64,000 bases of DNA from Clavelina lepadiformis (Eukaryota > Chordata > Ascidiacea > Aplousobranchia > Clavelinidae), in NCBI RefSeq assembly GCF_947623445.1, contig NC_135243.1:126501-190500 (forward strand), in the 5' to 3' direction. The notes under the pieces are model-generated. The model was not told the DNA's origin and ran no database searches. It saw only the letters and a list, made by a program, of their open reading frames with translations. This document shows positions 34,771-46,380 of this stretch, one piece after another (the first letter of the stretch is position 1; each line of letters opens with the position of its first letter). Made by a program: the position numbers and the translations under genes.

Positions 34771-36460
34771 AATTGATGATGTCACTCTTAAGTAAAATAA
34801 CACGTCACTATCTGCGCATAAACATAATAATTGCGAGAGTACAAAAAGTTACACTGCTATGCTGGAAACTGTCTAAGCCCGCTCCTTTTGGCAGCCTAGT
34901 CCAGAGTTTTCTCCTATGAACTTCGTTCATAACTCGGCTGATAAAACTACGGCTGACGTAGATGTTGCCATGGTAACGCAAGTGACGTGTGACAACGCCC
35001 GCTGTTAAAACCAATTCGACAATGAAAATATCGTTTGATGCACTGTACTATGGTTGCCACAAGGAATAATATAATCAACTATAAGGCACAACTGGTTAAA
35101 AACAGAACTTTATTTTTGCCACCGTTTCATTATTCGGGTTAACTTCATCTGGAGATTCTGGACAATCGGAATAAATAAAGTTCTGTTTTTCACCAATTAA
35201 GCCTCAATTTGCTGATTATCGTTTGATATATTTAACAACAGACCCATTAAATTGACCGCCATAGAATTTGACTAAGCAATTTACGGTTCATCTTCTTATG
35301 TTGGGTTCAAAACGTTTGCAACAACTGCTGATGACTTACCACAGATTAGTTTAACTCTAAGTGAATAGGAACTTTCTTAAAATGTCTCAAAGACTGCCTC
35401 CACTCTTTCTATAAATGCACCTGATTTATTTCTATTCCTGTTTTCTAAACCAATCAGTCGCCTAATTAATGGATTTTAAATTACATAATAATGTGACGTT
35501 TTTTTCGTCACAATAAGTTACGTTATACAAGTGGTTTGCATTTAAGTCCTCAACCAAGTTAACTGAAGTGAGCGCTGTCTCTGTAGGAATGCGCTCGCCC
35601 CAGACACCCAAGCATCGACCATTCAACGCACTCAACAAACAACTTGTGTAAATACTTAATCTAATATCAGCGCTTCTCCACGAAACCACAGAATGAAAAC
35701 GAACGCTGACAATGGTTTGGAACAATCGACCAATCAAATTTCTCCTCAATGACTGTAACGTCAAATATCAAAACAGAACAATGACTTCGACTGACCCCGC
35801 CCATTGTCTCGTCACAAGAAAACAACGCTCTTAGGTTACTTGTAGATTGAATGTGCGCGTGTGTGTTTGCGGGTATTATGACATCATAAAAGCTTGTTTG
35901 GTAACTATGGCCTTTGTTTCCAACGAATTCAAAAGGTTCGTTGGTTTGAAGGGAATATCGACTGAACGATCCGGCGTTTGAAACACTTGGACGATTCCCC
36001 TTCGTTTAAACTTGGCCATTAAATAATTCATTTCATCGAACAGCGTTGAGTGACGTCACAATCGCCTATTTCAACAAAATTCCTTTGCTGCCTGAAAGAG
36101 GTCATCGATAAAGCCCGAGCCTCGACTACAACGCATTTGCCGGTGTTCCACGCGCAGATACTTTTCTGCTTTCATTATGAAATTTATGAAGCATGCGCAG
36201 CACATGAAAGACGCTTTTTATTGATAATACTGCGGGATATTTGGCTGTTTCGGAAGTACTATGACGTTATATCATCTGCACAATGACGTCATAGGTCATC
36301 GGAAAATAAAAACTTTTATAAGGAAATATTTACACACGAGGGCGTCATCGAGACTGCGGCATTTGCCACCAACATATTTGGAATGAACGCACAGTGACAT
36401 CTGGCGGCTGGCAGTACAGTTCCCTGAATGCGCTAAGTGGTGCCCAGGAGAGTAGAGAAG
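34771..36460. other. Intergenic between TPPP and STUB1
   Basis: No coding region recognised. A foldback hairpin lies at about 35083-35208. Confidence 0.5.
35083..35208. repeat. Foldback inverted repeat
   Basis: Left arm AAAAACAGAACTTTATTTTT pairs with right arm AATAAAGTTCTGTTTTT across about 65 bp; weaker pairing extends the arms to about 35 bp. It could be a small MITE or a hairpin RNA template. Confidence 0.6.
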
Positions 36461-37763
36461 TTAGTAGTCCTCGACCCATCCATTGTCTTCAACGAAGTGA
36501 GATATCGCCTCCTTCATCGCCAAGTTCGGAATCAGCTGAGTCAACTTCAGTTCGTGCCGAGTCACCGGGTCAAAGTGGCCAACTCTCTGCATAAATAAAT
36601 CACAGAAGCGTTATGCACAGAGCATGAAGAAATCATAGCGCTGCAAATCACCTGAAGATGCTCCTCTATGTCCTTCCTGTCATAGGTGATCCCACTCGGA
36701 GTGATCACTGGATCTTTCATGATCTCAAAACTTATCTTCCCGCACAAGTAGTCCGGAACATCCCTCTTCTGAATTGTGATGTCATAAGAATCAAAAGTTA
36801 TGTAATAATTCGAACAAACAAATAATAACAAAGTGATGATGACGTCACCAACCTTTCGTCGTTCATCAATTTGCGCGAAGAGCGAGTTTAATTCTTCTTT
36901 CCTCTTCTCCTGAAATTAGAACATGGACATCATATAAATGATGATGACACCAGCGATCAGGTTTTGAGAAAATCAAAAACTTACAAATTTCTTCCCAACC
37001 TCATCCTCGTCATCCTTGGAAGCATCCTCTTCCAGTTTTCTTCTTTCTTCCAGTTCCCTGCGAGAAAAGTTTTACTTCAAACAGTCCAAGTATGATGTCA
37101 TAACCATCGACCTCTGACCTTTTCTTGTCTTTGTTTATGAGGTCATTGAGATAAGTTTGAAGTTCTATTTCTTCTCGAATTCGCTCCCGTTCCGCTTTCT
37201 CCCATTTCTTTTTTCGGGCCGATCGCAAAGTTGCCGCAATGTCGTCGCCGAAGTTCAATTTTTGCTGCTTTGCCAGCTCGTGCGCTAAACACACGTTAAT
37301 AATCAGCTCTGTCACTCTAGCACCTTATGACATCACTATTACCTTTTGTGAGGTGGACAATGGCGTCATCAAATCGATCAAGCTCGACGTCTGATTGGCC
37401 AATAAAGAAGTGACCTTTGACCGACTGGGCGTCATGATCAAGAGCGAGTTTGCAATCCGATATCACCTGGACAGTGTTAGAACGACACTCATTTTGAAGC
37501 GGCAACTGCTTCAACCTGACATAGAAACATCATTTACCTCCTTCCACCTCTGCAGCTTGAGATTGCAAAGAGCGCGGTTCGTATAAAACACAGCTGTTGA
37601 CCCATTCTTGTTCTGAGCACACAATTCACATTGTGATGTCATTCATGCAATGCACCAGCACACAAATACTCACTATGGCTTTGCTGTACTGCTTAATTGC
37701 TTCTTCGTACTTCTTCTGCGAAAATAACCGATTGCCTTCGAGCTTGTATTGCATAGCAGCCAT
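36461..37763 (-). CDS. STUB1: E3 ubiquitin ligase CHIP
   Basis: Eight exons (minus): 37674-37763, 37538-37612, 37343-37466, 37119-37284, 36985-37057, 36853-36909, 36652-36768, 36461-36586. Total 828 nt, 275 residues, in phase; human CHIP is 303. The N-terminal TPR domain ([58 protein letters not shown]) binds Hsp70/Hsp90 tails. A charged helical hairpin follows (about 97-195). The C-terminal U-box (196-270) has [20 protein letters not shown], then [19 protein letters not shown], and ends in DNGWVEDY as in human. It ubiquitinates chaperone-bound clients. ROMO1 lies 227 bp upstream on the same strand. Confidence 0.97.
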
Positions 37764-37990
37764 GTTGCTATGGTTACCATTTACCAAGAAACAAAATTCA
37801 TCATATGTTAGAAAGTTAAGCGTGAAAATTGATATGAAATACCGAGACAATTATTGTGTCATAAAAGAACAATTTTGGTTCAAAAAAAAGCAAACTACGC
37901 AGCATTTAATGACATCATCAATAATGTCTATGACACCATAAGTAGTGTTTGTGACATCATCTTTTTTGTTCGTGGCATCACACGGAAAGG

Positions 37991-38236
37991 TCATAGACAT
38001 CCTCTCATCCCCATCCCGATGGCCATGAATGTCCCGAATGTTCCTCCACTCTGCAGCATCGTCTTCCCAATCCCGCCGAGGAGTTCTCGACCCCTCATGC
38101 CCATCCGCAGCCCCCCGAATGTTCCGAAGATGACCCCGGCCCCCATGCCGACAGTGAAGCCCATCATGAACCCCATCTTGATGGTGCCCCAGCATGACGG
38201 CTTCTGTGCATGCACGACGCTTCCTCCTACTGGCAT
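37991..38236 (-). CDS. ROMO1: Reactive oxygen species modulator 1
   Basis: 81 residues in one exon, starting [15 protein letters not shown]; human is MPVAVGPYGQSQPSC and 79 residues. The two helices read [20 protein letters not shown] and [20 protein letters not shown], joined by the conserved [19 protein letters not shown]1 is a small inner-mitochondrial-membrane protein, linked to ROS production, TIM23 import and cristae shape. The ATG is immediately preceded by TTGTTCTGTTGAG, an acceptor-like sequence, which fixes this start over any upstream one. It ends MRGCL rather than the human MGIRC. Confidence 0.96.
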   Translation of the reverse strand: MPVGGSVVHAQKPSCWGTIKMGFMMGFTVGMGAGVIFGTFGGLRMGMRGRELLGGIGKTMLQSGGTFGTFMAIGMGMRGCL

Positions 38237-38675
38237 CTCAACAGAACAAGTTTTAAAACGTGACCTAGCGTGACCTGCTAAAAGAAAAAAATCACATAAA
38301 CACTGTTGCACGTTAATTAAACTTTGCTAATTGCAGCGAGGAGAAAACTGAAATAAGAAAACAAAACCACCCAATGCCCAAATATAATCTTGTTGAGCTG
38401 GAGGCAATTTATGGTGATAGGTGCCTTGTGTTGTCTGAATAACACAAAGAACGAATATAACAATGAGCAACTTAGAATGTAATCGAAAAAGAACGATGAC
38501 TGACGCAGGAAACATAGACAACAAACAAAACATTAAACTAGGTAAAGGCACAACACCAACAGCCCCGACAATATCACCATAGAAATCACAACTGTCCATG
38601 TCAGTTTGCAAAATACACCAAGATAGAAGATAATTATTTGATACAAAGAGCATTAAAACATAGACACATCCTTGC
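38237..38675. other. Spacer between WDTC1 and ROMO1
   Basis: No coding signal. It likely holds the WDTC1 3' UTR and the ROMO1 5' end. Confidence 0.5.
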
Positions 38676-40589
38676 TCAGCTTGTCCTGCATGGAATGATC
38701 TCTCCCTCCATCTCCATCTCATCCCCGTTGCTCCTCATCCCCATTGAGAGGAGCATGGAGTCAAATGAGTTCATCTTCATCCTGTCCTGGTTGGCACTCG
38801 CTGTGCTCTCAAGATCAACCACGGCTCTCTCGTCCGAGCTACCACCGGCAGCGCTCCAGAGCCGCACGACAGGGTCAATGCCACTAGTGGCGAGCATACA
38901 CACCGAGGGATGGGGCTGGACACAGTTGACGATGGACCCGTCCCCCTGCATCGCGAGGACAAGGTTTGTCGTCTTCTTCTCCCAGATGAAGAATGCTCCA
39001 TCATCTGAGCCGGCGATGATGAACTGTCCGTCACTACCAAAGAAATTTGCTTCTTTGATGTCGGTTGTGGTGTTGCAGTGGCCGCAGAAACGGAGTCGAT
39101 AGTCAGAAATATTCTGAGCGAGCACGAGTTCGCTGTTGGCCGACGAGTCCTGCGACTTTTTGCGCTTTTCATGGCTTTTCAATGCACTTTTAATGTCCTT
39201 CTCCAGAGCTTGGCATGCACGATTGCTGGCGTAATCCGGGTGGTTGTTCTTGAAATTTTTCATGCAAACTTTCGCCTCACTCAGCCATCGAAGCTCATAT
39301 AAACATCTTATTAAACGAAAACTTGCTTTTGTGTAACTGGGGTCTAATTTAAGGGCAGTATGGCAATCTCTCAGTGCAGCATAAACATCACCGTCCCAGG
39401 CGCGCTTTATCAACGCAGCCGCACGATTCCCGTACAAAATAGGAGCTTTTGGTGCCATGGCAATGGCCCCACTATAAGTTGTAATAGCAGCCTGGAAGTG
39501 CTTCTGACAGAACAAGTCATTTGCCTGGTCCTTCAAATGCTCCACCTTCTCTTCCAGAGACGGGACTTCGTCGGAATACTGATCCAAATTCATCTCCGGG
39601 ATCAATGGGGGACGAAACCCATTTGTGTGGCTCGTGTGCGTCTCCATGTGGTCATCTTGGTGGTTTTTTAATCCGTTCTTCGTGCTAATCAACTTATGAG
39701 GATTCAACGGGTAGAGAGACTCCTGTCTCTCATAGAGATCATATAAATAAACATGTTCCCCACCAACATTAACGAGCAGTTCACTGCCAGCTGCATTAAA
39801 CGCGAGGTACGTGGAACATAGGAAGCGACTACTCTGTCGATATTCAGACTGGGCCTGGGGGAGATGTCCAGGTATATAGTAGGTCGGGCAATATCTTGCT
39901 TCCTGGCTGCAATTTCCATTATTAGGAGGAGCAGCATCCTTTATCATCCTGCGATCAAAGATGCGGACATAAGCATCGTTTGATCCAACTGCAAGGAGGT
40001 GAGACTGAGTGGGGTTGATGGCGAGACATTTGCACTCCGCGCCTCGGCCACAAAGTGACTTGAGATCAATTAAAATCTTGGCACATCTTCCCTCTGACTC
40101 TCGAATGTCAAACTCTCGGATGATTCCATCTTCTGAGGCCGACCATAACTGATGAGGAGCATCGGAGGAAACAACAAGACGCTTGACACGATTTCCACAA
40201 GAAAATTGATGAACTTTCTCTTTATAGTCGACATCATGGATGAAAACTTGGTGGTCGCCTGCACCAGTTGCAACAAACCGGTCTCGAGATTTTGGATAAA
40301 ATTTGACGGAGAAGATGTTTCCTCTGTGACCGGTGTTGACCACATTTCGTGCTTGATGCATGAAAGGGTCCCATAAGATGACGTTGGTGTCGTCCGACCC
40401 ACTAACCAGCAGTGTCCCCGACTCATTCCAGTCCAGGCAATTAACGCAGCCCTCGTGACCTTTCAACTCTTGCTCCAAACCAAGTTTATTTAACAACGAA
40501 GCATCGATTTGACTTTTCGAAACAAATTGCTCTCTATAGCGATTGTCAACTTCTCTTCTCCGCAAGCGATGGATGATGTCACTTTCCAT
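38676..40589 (-). CDS. WDTC1: WD and tetratricopeptide repeats protein 1 (DCAF9), intronless
   Basis: 637 residues from MESDIIHRLRRREV; an in-frame ATG 27 nt further up (40616) would add nine residues. I prefer 40589 because AG directly precedes it (TTGAATAAG), as in other genes here. N-terminal WD repeats (ELKGHEGCVNCLDWNESGTL, NTGHRGNIFSVKFYP, LWSASEDGIIREFDIRES) are followed by TPR units (ILYGNRAAALIKRAWDGDVY, AALRDCHTALKLDPS) and C-terminal WD repeats (FCGHCNTTTDIKEANFFGSD, GSDDGAFFIWEKKTTNLV, ATSGIDPVVRLW). It ends IIPCRTS, human VQCRPS. In mammals it is a substrate receptor of CUL4-DDB1 ubiquitin ligase and restrains fat storage. Vertebrate genes have many introns; this has none. Confidence 0.96.
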   Translation of the reverse strand: MESDIIHRLRRREVDNRYREQFVSKSQIDASLLNKLGLEQELKGHEGCVNCLDWNESGTLLVSGSDDTNVILWDPFMHQARNVVNTGHRGNIFSVKFYPKSRDRFVATGAGDHQVFIHDVDYKEKVHQFSCGNRVKRLVVSSDAPHQLWSASEDGIIREFDIRESEGRCAKILIDLKSLCGRGAECKCLAINPTQSHLLAVGSNDAYVRIFDRRMIKDAAPPNNGNCSQEARYCPTYYIPGHLPQAQSEYRQSSRFLCSTYLAFNAAGSELLVNVGGEHVYLYDLYERQESLYPLNPHKLISTKNGLKNHQDDHMETHTSHTNGFRPPLIPEMNLDQYSDEVPSLEEKVEHLKDQANDLFCQKHFQAAITTYSGAIAMAPKAPILYGNRAAALIKRAWDGDVYAALRDCHTALKLDPSYTKASFRLIRCLYELRWLSEAKVCMKNFKNNHPDYASNRACQALEKDIKSALKSHEKRKKSQDSSANSELVLAQNISDYRLRFCGHCNTTTDIKEANFFGSDGQFIIAGSDDGAFFIWEKKTTNLVLAMQGDGSIVNCVQPHPSVCMLATSGIDPVVRLWSAAGGSSDERAVVDLESTASANQDRMKMNSFDSMLLSMGMRSNGDEMEMEGEIIPCRTS

Positions 40590-40616
40590 CTTATTCAACC
40601 CCAGTATGCATGACAA

Positions 40617-41743
40617 ACTACTAAGTATACAACAATGGCCCTAACCTGGTAACAATAAAGATCAAAAATAAACTAAACTGGGACTCCATTATGAAAATAT
40701 TGTCAACTATCGAATAATCTGATGAATGACAAACTAAAATGCTAGAATAATATATTATTTTTGTACAAATCAAATCTTTCCAAAGTCAGCAGTAAGCAAG
40801 TCAAGATAAATATTCAAAATATTATAGTCAACACTCAACATATCCCTCAGTAAAACATTTCACCAGCAAATTGACAGGATAGAAGTGGACGAAAGTTCAC
40901 TTTAACTTAAGACTGTACAATCTAGAGTCTAGACGCAATTTGATAAATCAGGCGTGCTGGTGAAGTCTATAAGCAGAGCCAACCCGCGCTGATGTTGATG
41001 ACTTTTTAGTACAAGACTGGTTTCTTAATTATAGAGCTTAGATCACAAGTCATAGAAATCACAGAAATATTCTTGCTGCGATGTATGAAGTGGTTTGTTA
41101 TATAATATGGTATGATAATAATCTTGATCTTCGGGGACCAAGAAAAGTCTTTGGACGTCTTAAACCCGGCGACATCCGACGAAAGCAGGTTACCGAGCAA
41201 ACCTTTACAGGTGTAACACCTCGCTTGCATCACTTATTTAAGTGCAGAGAGCATGAAATAGGCTGTTATCCTTATTGTGGCATGAAAAAACAACAAATAC
41301 TTCACGGAATAAAGTCGCCGGGGCTAAAAATGTGCAGAGTTTCATAATGATGCTACAGAGATGGAAAGTCCAGTGACCACCAAACCCAGATATGTTTCGG
41401 CCAACGCTGAAAACAGGTTTGGAAAATCGCTCACATGACAAGTCATAGCCACCATTCTATTGCTGACGTCGGTTGACAGAAACCATGTTAAACTCTCATA
41501 AAATACAACATTGCACGAACTGTTTTATTAACAAGAACACAACATCAGTGAGCGCGCAGGTTATCTAAATATGCATCTCGAAAGCATGACGACGCAACAT
41601 TTTCTTATTTGTGCCAACTTAGGTGGCACTACTTGGGGATTTCCCCACCTGATTGGAAGTAGGTCACGTTATAAGTTCAATCTGATGCTTCAACTAAAAG
41701 ATTAAAACTATTAACAGCAGAATTCGCGGAGGTGAATTGCTGT
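40617..41743. other. Spacer between DERL1 and WDTC1
   Basis: AT-rich, with short unsupported frames only. Confidence 0.5.
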
Positions 41744-43282
41744 TTAGTCGTCTCCTAAGCGCTGCCCCGCACCCCATGCATGCCCCCCCTGCTGCTCCCT
41801 TCTCCTTGATGCAGGGGCACTTCCAAACCCTGTCCTTTCTCCGCTAGGAAAGTAACGATATCTAAAACATAGACACCACATTACATAGACATCACATTAG
41901 TAGATTAAAGACAGTTGACAGGTACTGACAGAAATTGTGGCGTTTCCAGAAAAGATCTTCCTCCAAAATCAATGGGATATTTGAACTTGAGGAAGAAGTA
42001 CATATGACCGATGAATATGCCAAAAAGCTCGTTCATACCGCTGCGAACAAAAGTAAATCAATAAAATTGTTTGGTTCTTTCTGGTTAACCAGGTGTCAAT
42101 CAAAGCAAGTTGCAAGTTACCCTCCACGGATGATCATATTGAACGCGAAGAGAACCCACGGAAGATAAGCAGCCTGAAACATCATGAAAATAAAACTTGA
42201 TGACACGCAAAGAGCGGCAGTTAAAGACTAGCTAAAAAAACTCACTTTGAATCTCGTGCCGAACCAAAAAGAAACAATTTGGTCGCGGTTGACTTGGCAC
42301 CAAATGTAAAGCACTGAAAATACGAGCATTTCAAAGAGGATCTGTCACAAACATACATTATGACACGATTGTTATGACACAGCAGAAAAGTACATGACAA
42401 CATAAGCTCACTTTAAATATACCGTAATTAGAATAGATTCATTATACTAAATTCATTCCAGCAATGGATTCAAAGCATTCTATCAAGCAGCAAATCTTTA
42501 TACATGTGATAATATATCCTACACGTTTATTAACAAGTGATTGGTAGATTATCCGAACAAAAAATTAAAATCCACTCACTTTGATGTCAAGGGCCAGAGC
42601 TAACAGCTTAACGTCAAAAGAAATGTTAAGGCGAAAACTTATCGTGAAAAGTAGCAATAAAGCTAACAATTGCCCAAACAATGTGATGGCAATATGATGT
42701 AACAATTGACATTGTTGCTAAAAAGGATACGACTGCGGTGACCCAGTTGAAAAGGATAAGAAACAAATAATCTGCGGTTCGTCCAGAAAATATTCCTGAT
42801 GAGAAACGAGTGTTAAAATGTTAAGGCGCATAATTATATGATGTCAATGTCACCTGTTTCGAGTCTGGTTGAGTAACTGTACAGAAGATAGAGTGTGATT
42901 AGATAATGGAAGCCGGTCATGGGCGTGATCGGGTAAAAGACTGCAGCCGTCACTGGTCGCCATATCTAGGACATCAACACATTATAATTTCTATGTCAAC
43001 TCGAAGCTTGTTGCACAGGACGAGAATTACCTGGAACTTGTTGATGAATTGGTAGAAGTCAAGTATGAGCCACCAGCCATTAAATACTCCGAACCTCGCT
43101 GCCAGTGGCACCACCACTGATGCTGTGAACCTGGAAAAACACAAAATTATTACCTTTAATATAAGATTAGACACTATGCAACATGAGAAGATGTTAACTA
43201 AGGTGTTGTTGGTTTATGCTCACCAGTATTTTGATATCTGAGGAATGCTTCGGTACCAATCTCCTATATCTGACTCGGACAT
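41744..43282 (-). CDS. DERL1: Derlin-1
   Basis: Nine exons (minus): 43224-43282, 43031-43130, 42854-42965, 42731-42795, 42580-42606, 42246-42341, 42121-42173, 41930-42040, 41744-41861. Total 741 nt, 246 residues; human is 251. Matches in order: MSESDIGDWYRSIPQISKYW, IWRPVTAAVFYPITPMTGFH, GRTADYLFLILFNW, FSVLYIWCQVNRDQIVSFWF, GTRFKAAYLPWVLFAFN, ELFGIFIGHMYFFLKFKYP, and a tail ending GAGQRLGDD (human GQGFRLGDQ). Derlins are rhomboid-like pseudoproteases of the ER membrane that help extract misfolded proteins for ERAD; the tail recruits p97. Exon 5 is only 27 nt (LLALALDIK) and is required to restore the human spacing exactly. Confidence 0.96.
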
Positions 43283-46200
43283 TTTTTCAATGAACTATGA
43301 GTCAAAATTTTTATAAAACTTAAAAACAAAACAAAAAAATTTAAAACACTTCAAACGAAGAATTACATTAAACTAATATGCTCAAGCGTAACCTGCCGGC
43401 CAGGCTAAGTTTCTTCTCAAAATCGTCTGTCTGAACATTCATTACCGTTATGCTATGGTCAATGTTTGAGGCACAGTTATTTCCAGGTTTATTGCGTTAC
43501 AAGTCATTTTTGTGTGTTACAATGCGCGCTCTTAGCTGTTTACGCGCCTGCCTTTGTTTTTTAGGAACAACATCTTGTTAAAAACAGCTTTTCTTTAGTT
43601 TTTTTAAGTTCTCTGTAACTTCGTTTGCTGACTAGCTGAAATGCTCATTCTGTTGATGACAATAGCACCAGCAGGAAACTTATAGTTTTACAATTATAAT
43701 CAAAGATATAATGAAAAAGAAATTTCCTCGCAAAACTAGCAGTTGGCTACTTACTTGAGCATTCCTATCTTCCGTTTTTATCAAAGTTTTTTACAAAGCC
43801 GGACAAATGTCACCATCGCACAGTTCAGCTCACCACCTCAAAACTGCAAGGCCACATCAACATTCATAGAAATCTAACAAAATGATAAAGCAAAATTGAA
43901 AAATACATTGCAGCTTACTTACGATACTTTTATTTTATCTATATTTTTATTTAAGATATTCAATACAATCGATAGTTTTGTAAATCACACTTGCAATGTA
44001 ATTTATATTGATTGTATTTCACTTAATTTAAAATAAAAATATTTCTTAATACCTTTTGTGAATCTAACTTAGCAACGATGTTAAGTCAGTACCACCTTAT
44101 TCTACTGGTACAATTTCACAGTATTGCTGCAGGCAGGCTATTTATGATTGATGTGCAGTGTCATGGGGTTTTTCTTCTTCATTCTGATGGATTGGATATC
44201 TGTTGTCGAACCTCAAAAAATATGAACTTACAAAAAAGAATTTTGAAAATTTCGAGTTAATGCGATTTTAAATATTCACCACTTGAGGAAGATTAGGTTG
44301 GTGAGCACTGGTCACGCTTAATGATTTTCTTCAATATATCAGTTTCTGAAGGTAGAACAGTCAAACAATTACCATGTTTACTATTTTTGGAGTAAAGGAA
44401 TTCATTTTAGCGGTAAAAAGTTTCTTAAACATTTCCTTTATACAGTAAATTTAAACAGTAAATCATTCATTTTTGAATGAAGTTCAAAGGTCAAGTTCAT
44501 GACGCAACTATGGCGAAGGCTAAAAGGCTGTTAGGTTGTTAAGTTAATCGGTTGCTGACTCCTGACTCAAAAGGCTGCTGTTTCTGTTGTAAAATACCTT
44601 CGCTCATATATTAAAGTTAAAACACAACCATCTTAGTTTAAGACTTTAATCGAATCATCTGTCCTGCGTGCGCAAGCAAAGCAGAAAGCGAACTGGTGGA
44701 GAAACGAATGTCATGCGTGGAAATCAATACATGCTGGGAACATTCCGAGGGCGCCAACCAGCGACAAACCGAACAAACACCCAACGGCCGCTACACAACT
44801 ACAAATAGCAGAGATCTCCGAAACAAAACTTTTGAATATTTATGTTTTATGGTTCGAGTATTTTCCCATATTCGTCAAGTTTGGAACAACAGATACTTCA
44901 ACAACAACAAATAACGGCACATGCAATTAATATTTTTGAAACATCTATCAACATATCTGTTGGCACGAAAGCTGCTGTTTTATCCTTGTATTAAAATGAT
45001 GAATTTATTTGTTTACTGCCTGGAATGAAAGATTGTGTGAGTGTTTTCAAGAATGTCCATCAAAAAAAGAAATTTTTCCGATGAAATTCAAGCCAGGTTT
45101 TGGGAATGCATCATATGCGTTATTAATTTTCACACTGCAGCAGGGATAACGTGCAAGTTGCTTTGAATGATTATGCAGCTTGGGTGGGGACTGGTGGGTG
45201 GGATTAATAGTGGAAGTAGACATTGCTCAGCTGGATACACAAGTGCAGTTCATGCATCCACCAGAGCACTTCACATGTCACTTTTTTACCTTCAATGGTT
45301 GAGATGTGCCGGGTTCCATTCCAGCAAAGTTGCAGTTACTGGAAGGTCTTACAGCATTTCTGCAGAAGGTTTGAGTAGCAGTGGTTCATTTAAAAAATGT
45401 TAAACTGCTTTCTCTTAAGATTTTTGGCACTGCTAATTTGCCCAACTTAACTTTTCAAAAATCTGTCGAATCTCCATTATAGAGGCCCTGTGCCGTAACT
45501 TAGCCATTTTCTTGAAGAAAATCGACAAAATTACTTTTTTGTACTGTTAAGGAATAAATTTTTATGCCTTCCATCATTTCTAATCAAATTTTTTGTTCGC
45601 CTTGTAGTCAAAATATCCGCATTATAAATTTGTTATGACTACCTGAAGTCTGTTAATATTCTATCATGTGTGAGTATAACTAGCATATAATCACCTGGGA
45701 GTAACAACGATACCAAAATATGCCTACAAAGCATTGCTTGTGGCAAATACCATACTACAAAAAATTTCTAAAATTTTGCTCAGGAGATCATTTCTGCTTT
45801 TATAAATACATGAAAAACTTGACGTTTGATCTTCATTCAAAAACCCTAATTAATTACATGAGGGAGATGTTTTACAGACTTTTTTTGGCTGAATTGAATT
45901 CCTTGACTCCAAATGGTAAATGCTCACTAACTTAATCTCTCTCAAGTGGTGGAAATTTCAAAATGTGTTGAGTCGAAAACAACCGGAAATATTTTCAAAA
46001 TTTTATGAGGCTCTGCAACACATTCATATAATTAGTAGATATAAAAATATTGATATATTCAACATATATCCAATCCATCAAAATCTATGACTAGTGGTTG
46101 CGAAATTTAAGAAAATTAGTAGATTATACATGGAACGACTCAAGCTGCAAACTGCAATTCTCTGCAACTTATTTTATCGTTTTGTTGCTTGATACTTTCA

Positions 46201-46380
46201 TATTTGTATAGTTACGTATATTGTATATTATGCTTCAGTGATATGTGATGATGTATTAATGACTTTTCAGATCAAAGAGTTCTTATTGCACTGTTTGCTG
46301 CTTTCAACATCAAGTTATTGCTCTTGCTGTTTTGAACTAGAAGTTTAAAAAAACTTAATGCACAGTAAACAATTGTAATT
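43283..46380. other. Intergenic, no gene recognised
   Basis: About 3.1 kb of AT-rich DNA between divergent DERL1 and SAE1. Short frames near 44078, 44696, 45167 and 45720 lack domains and splice support. Confidence 0.5.

Noticed and set aside
45167-45403. 78-codon plus-strand frame
   Set aside because: No domain, no splice support, and composition like surrounding spacer.
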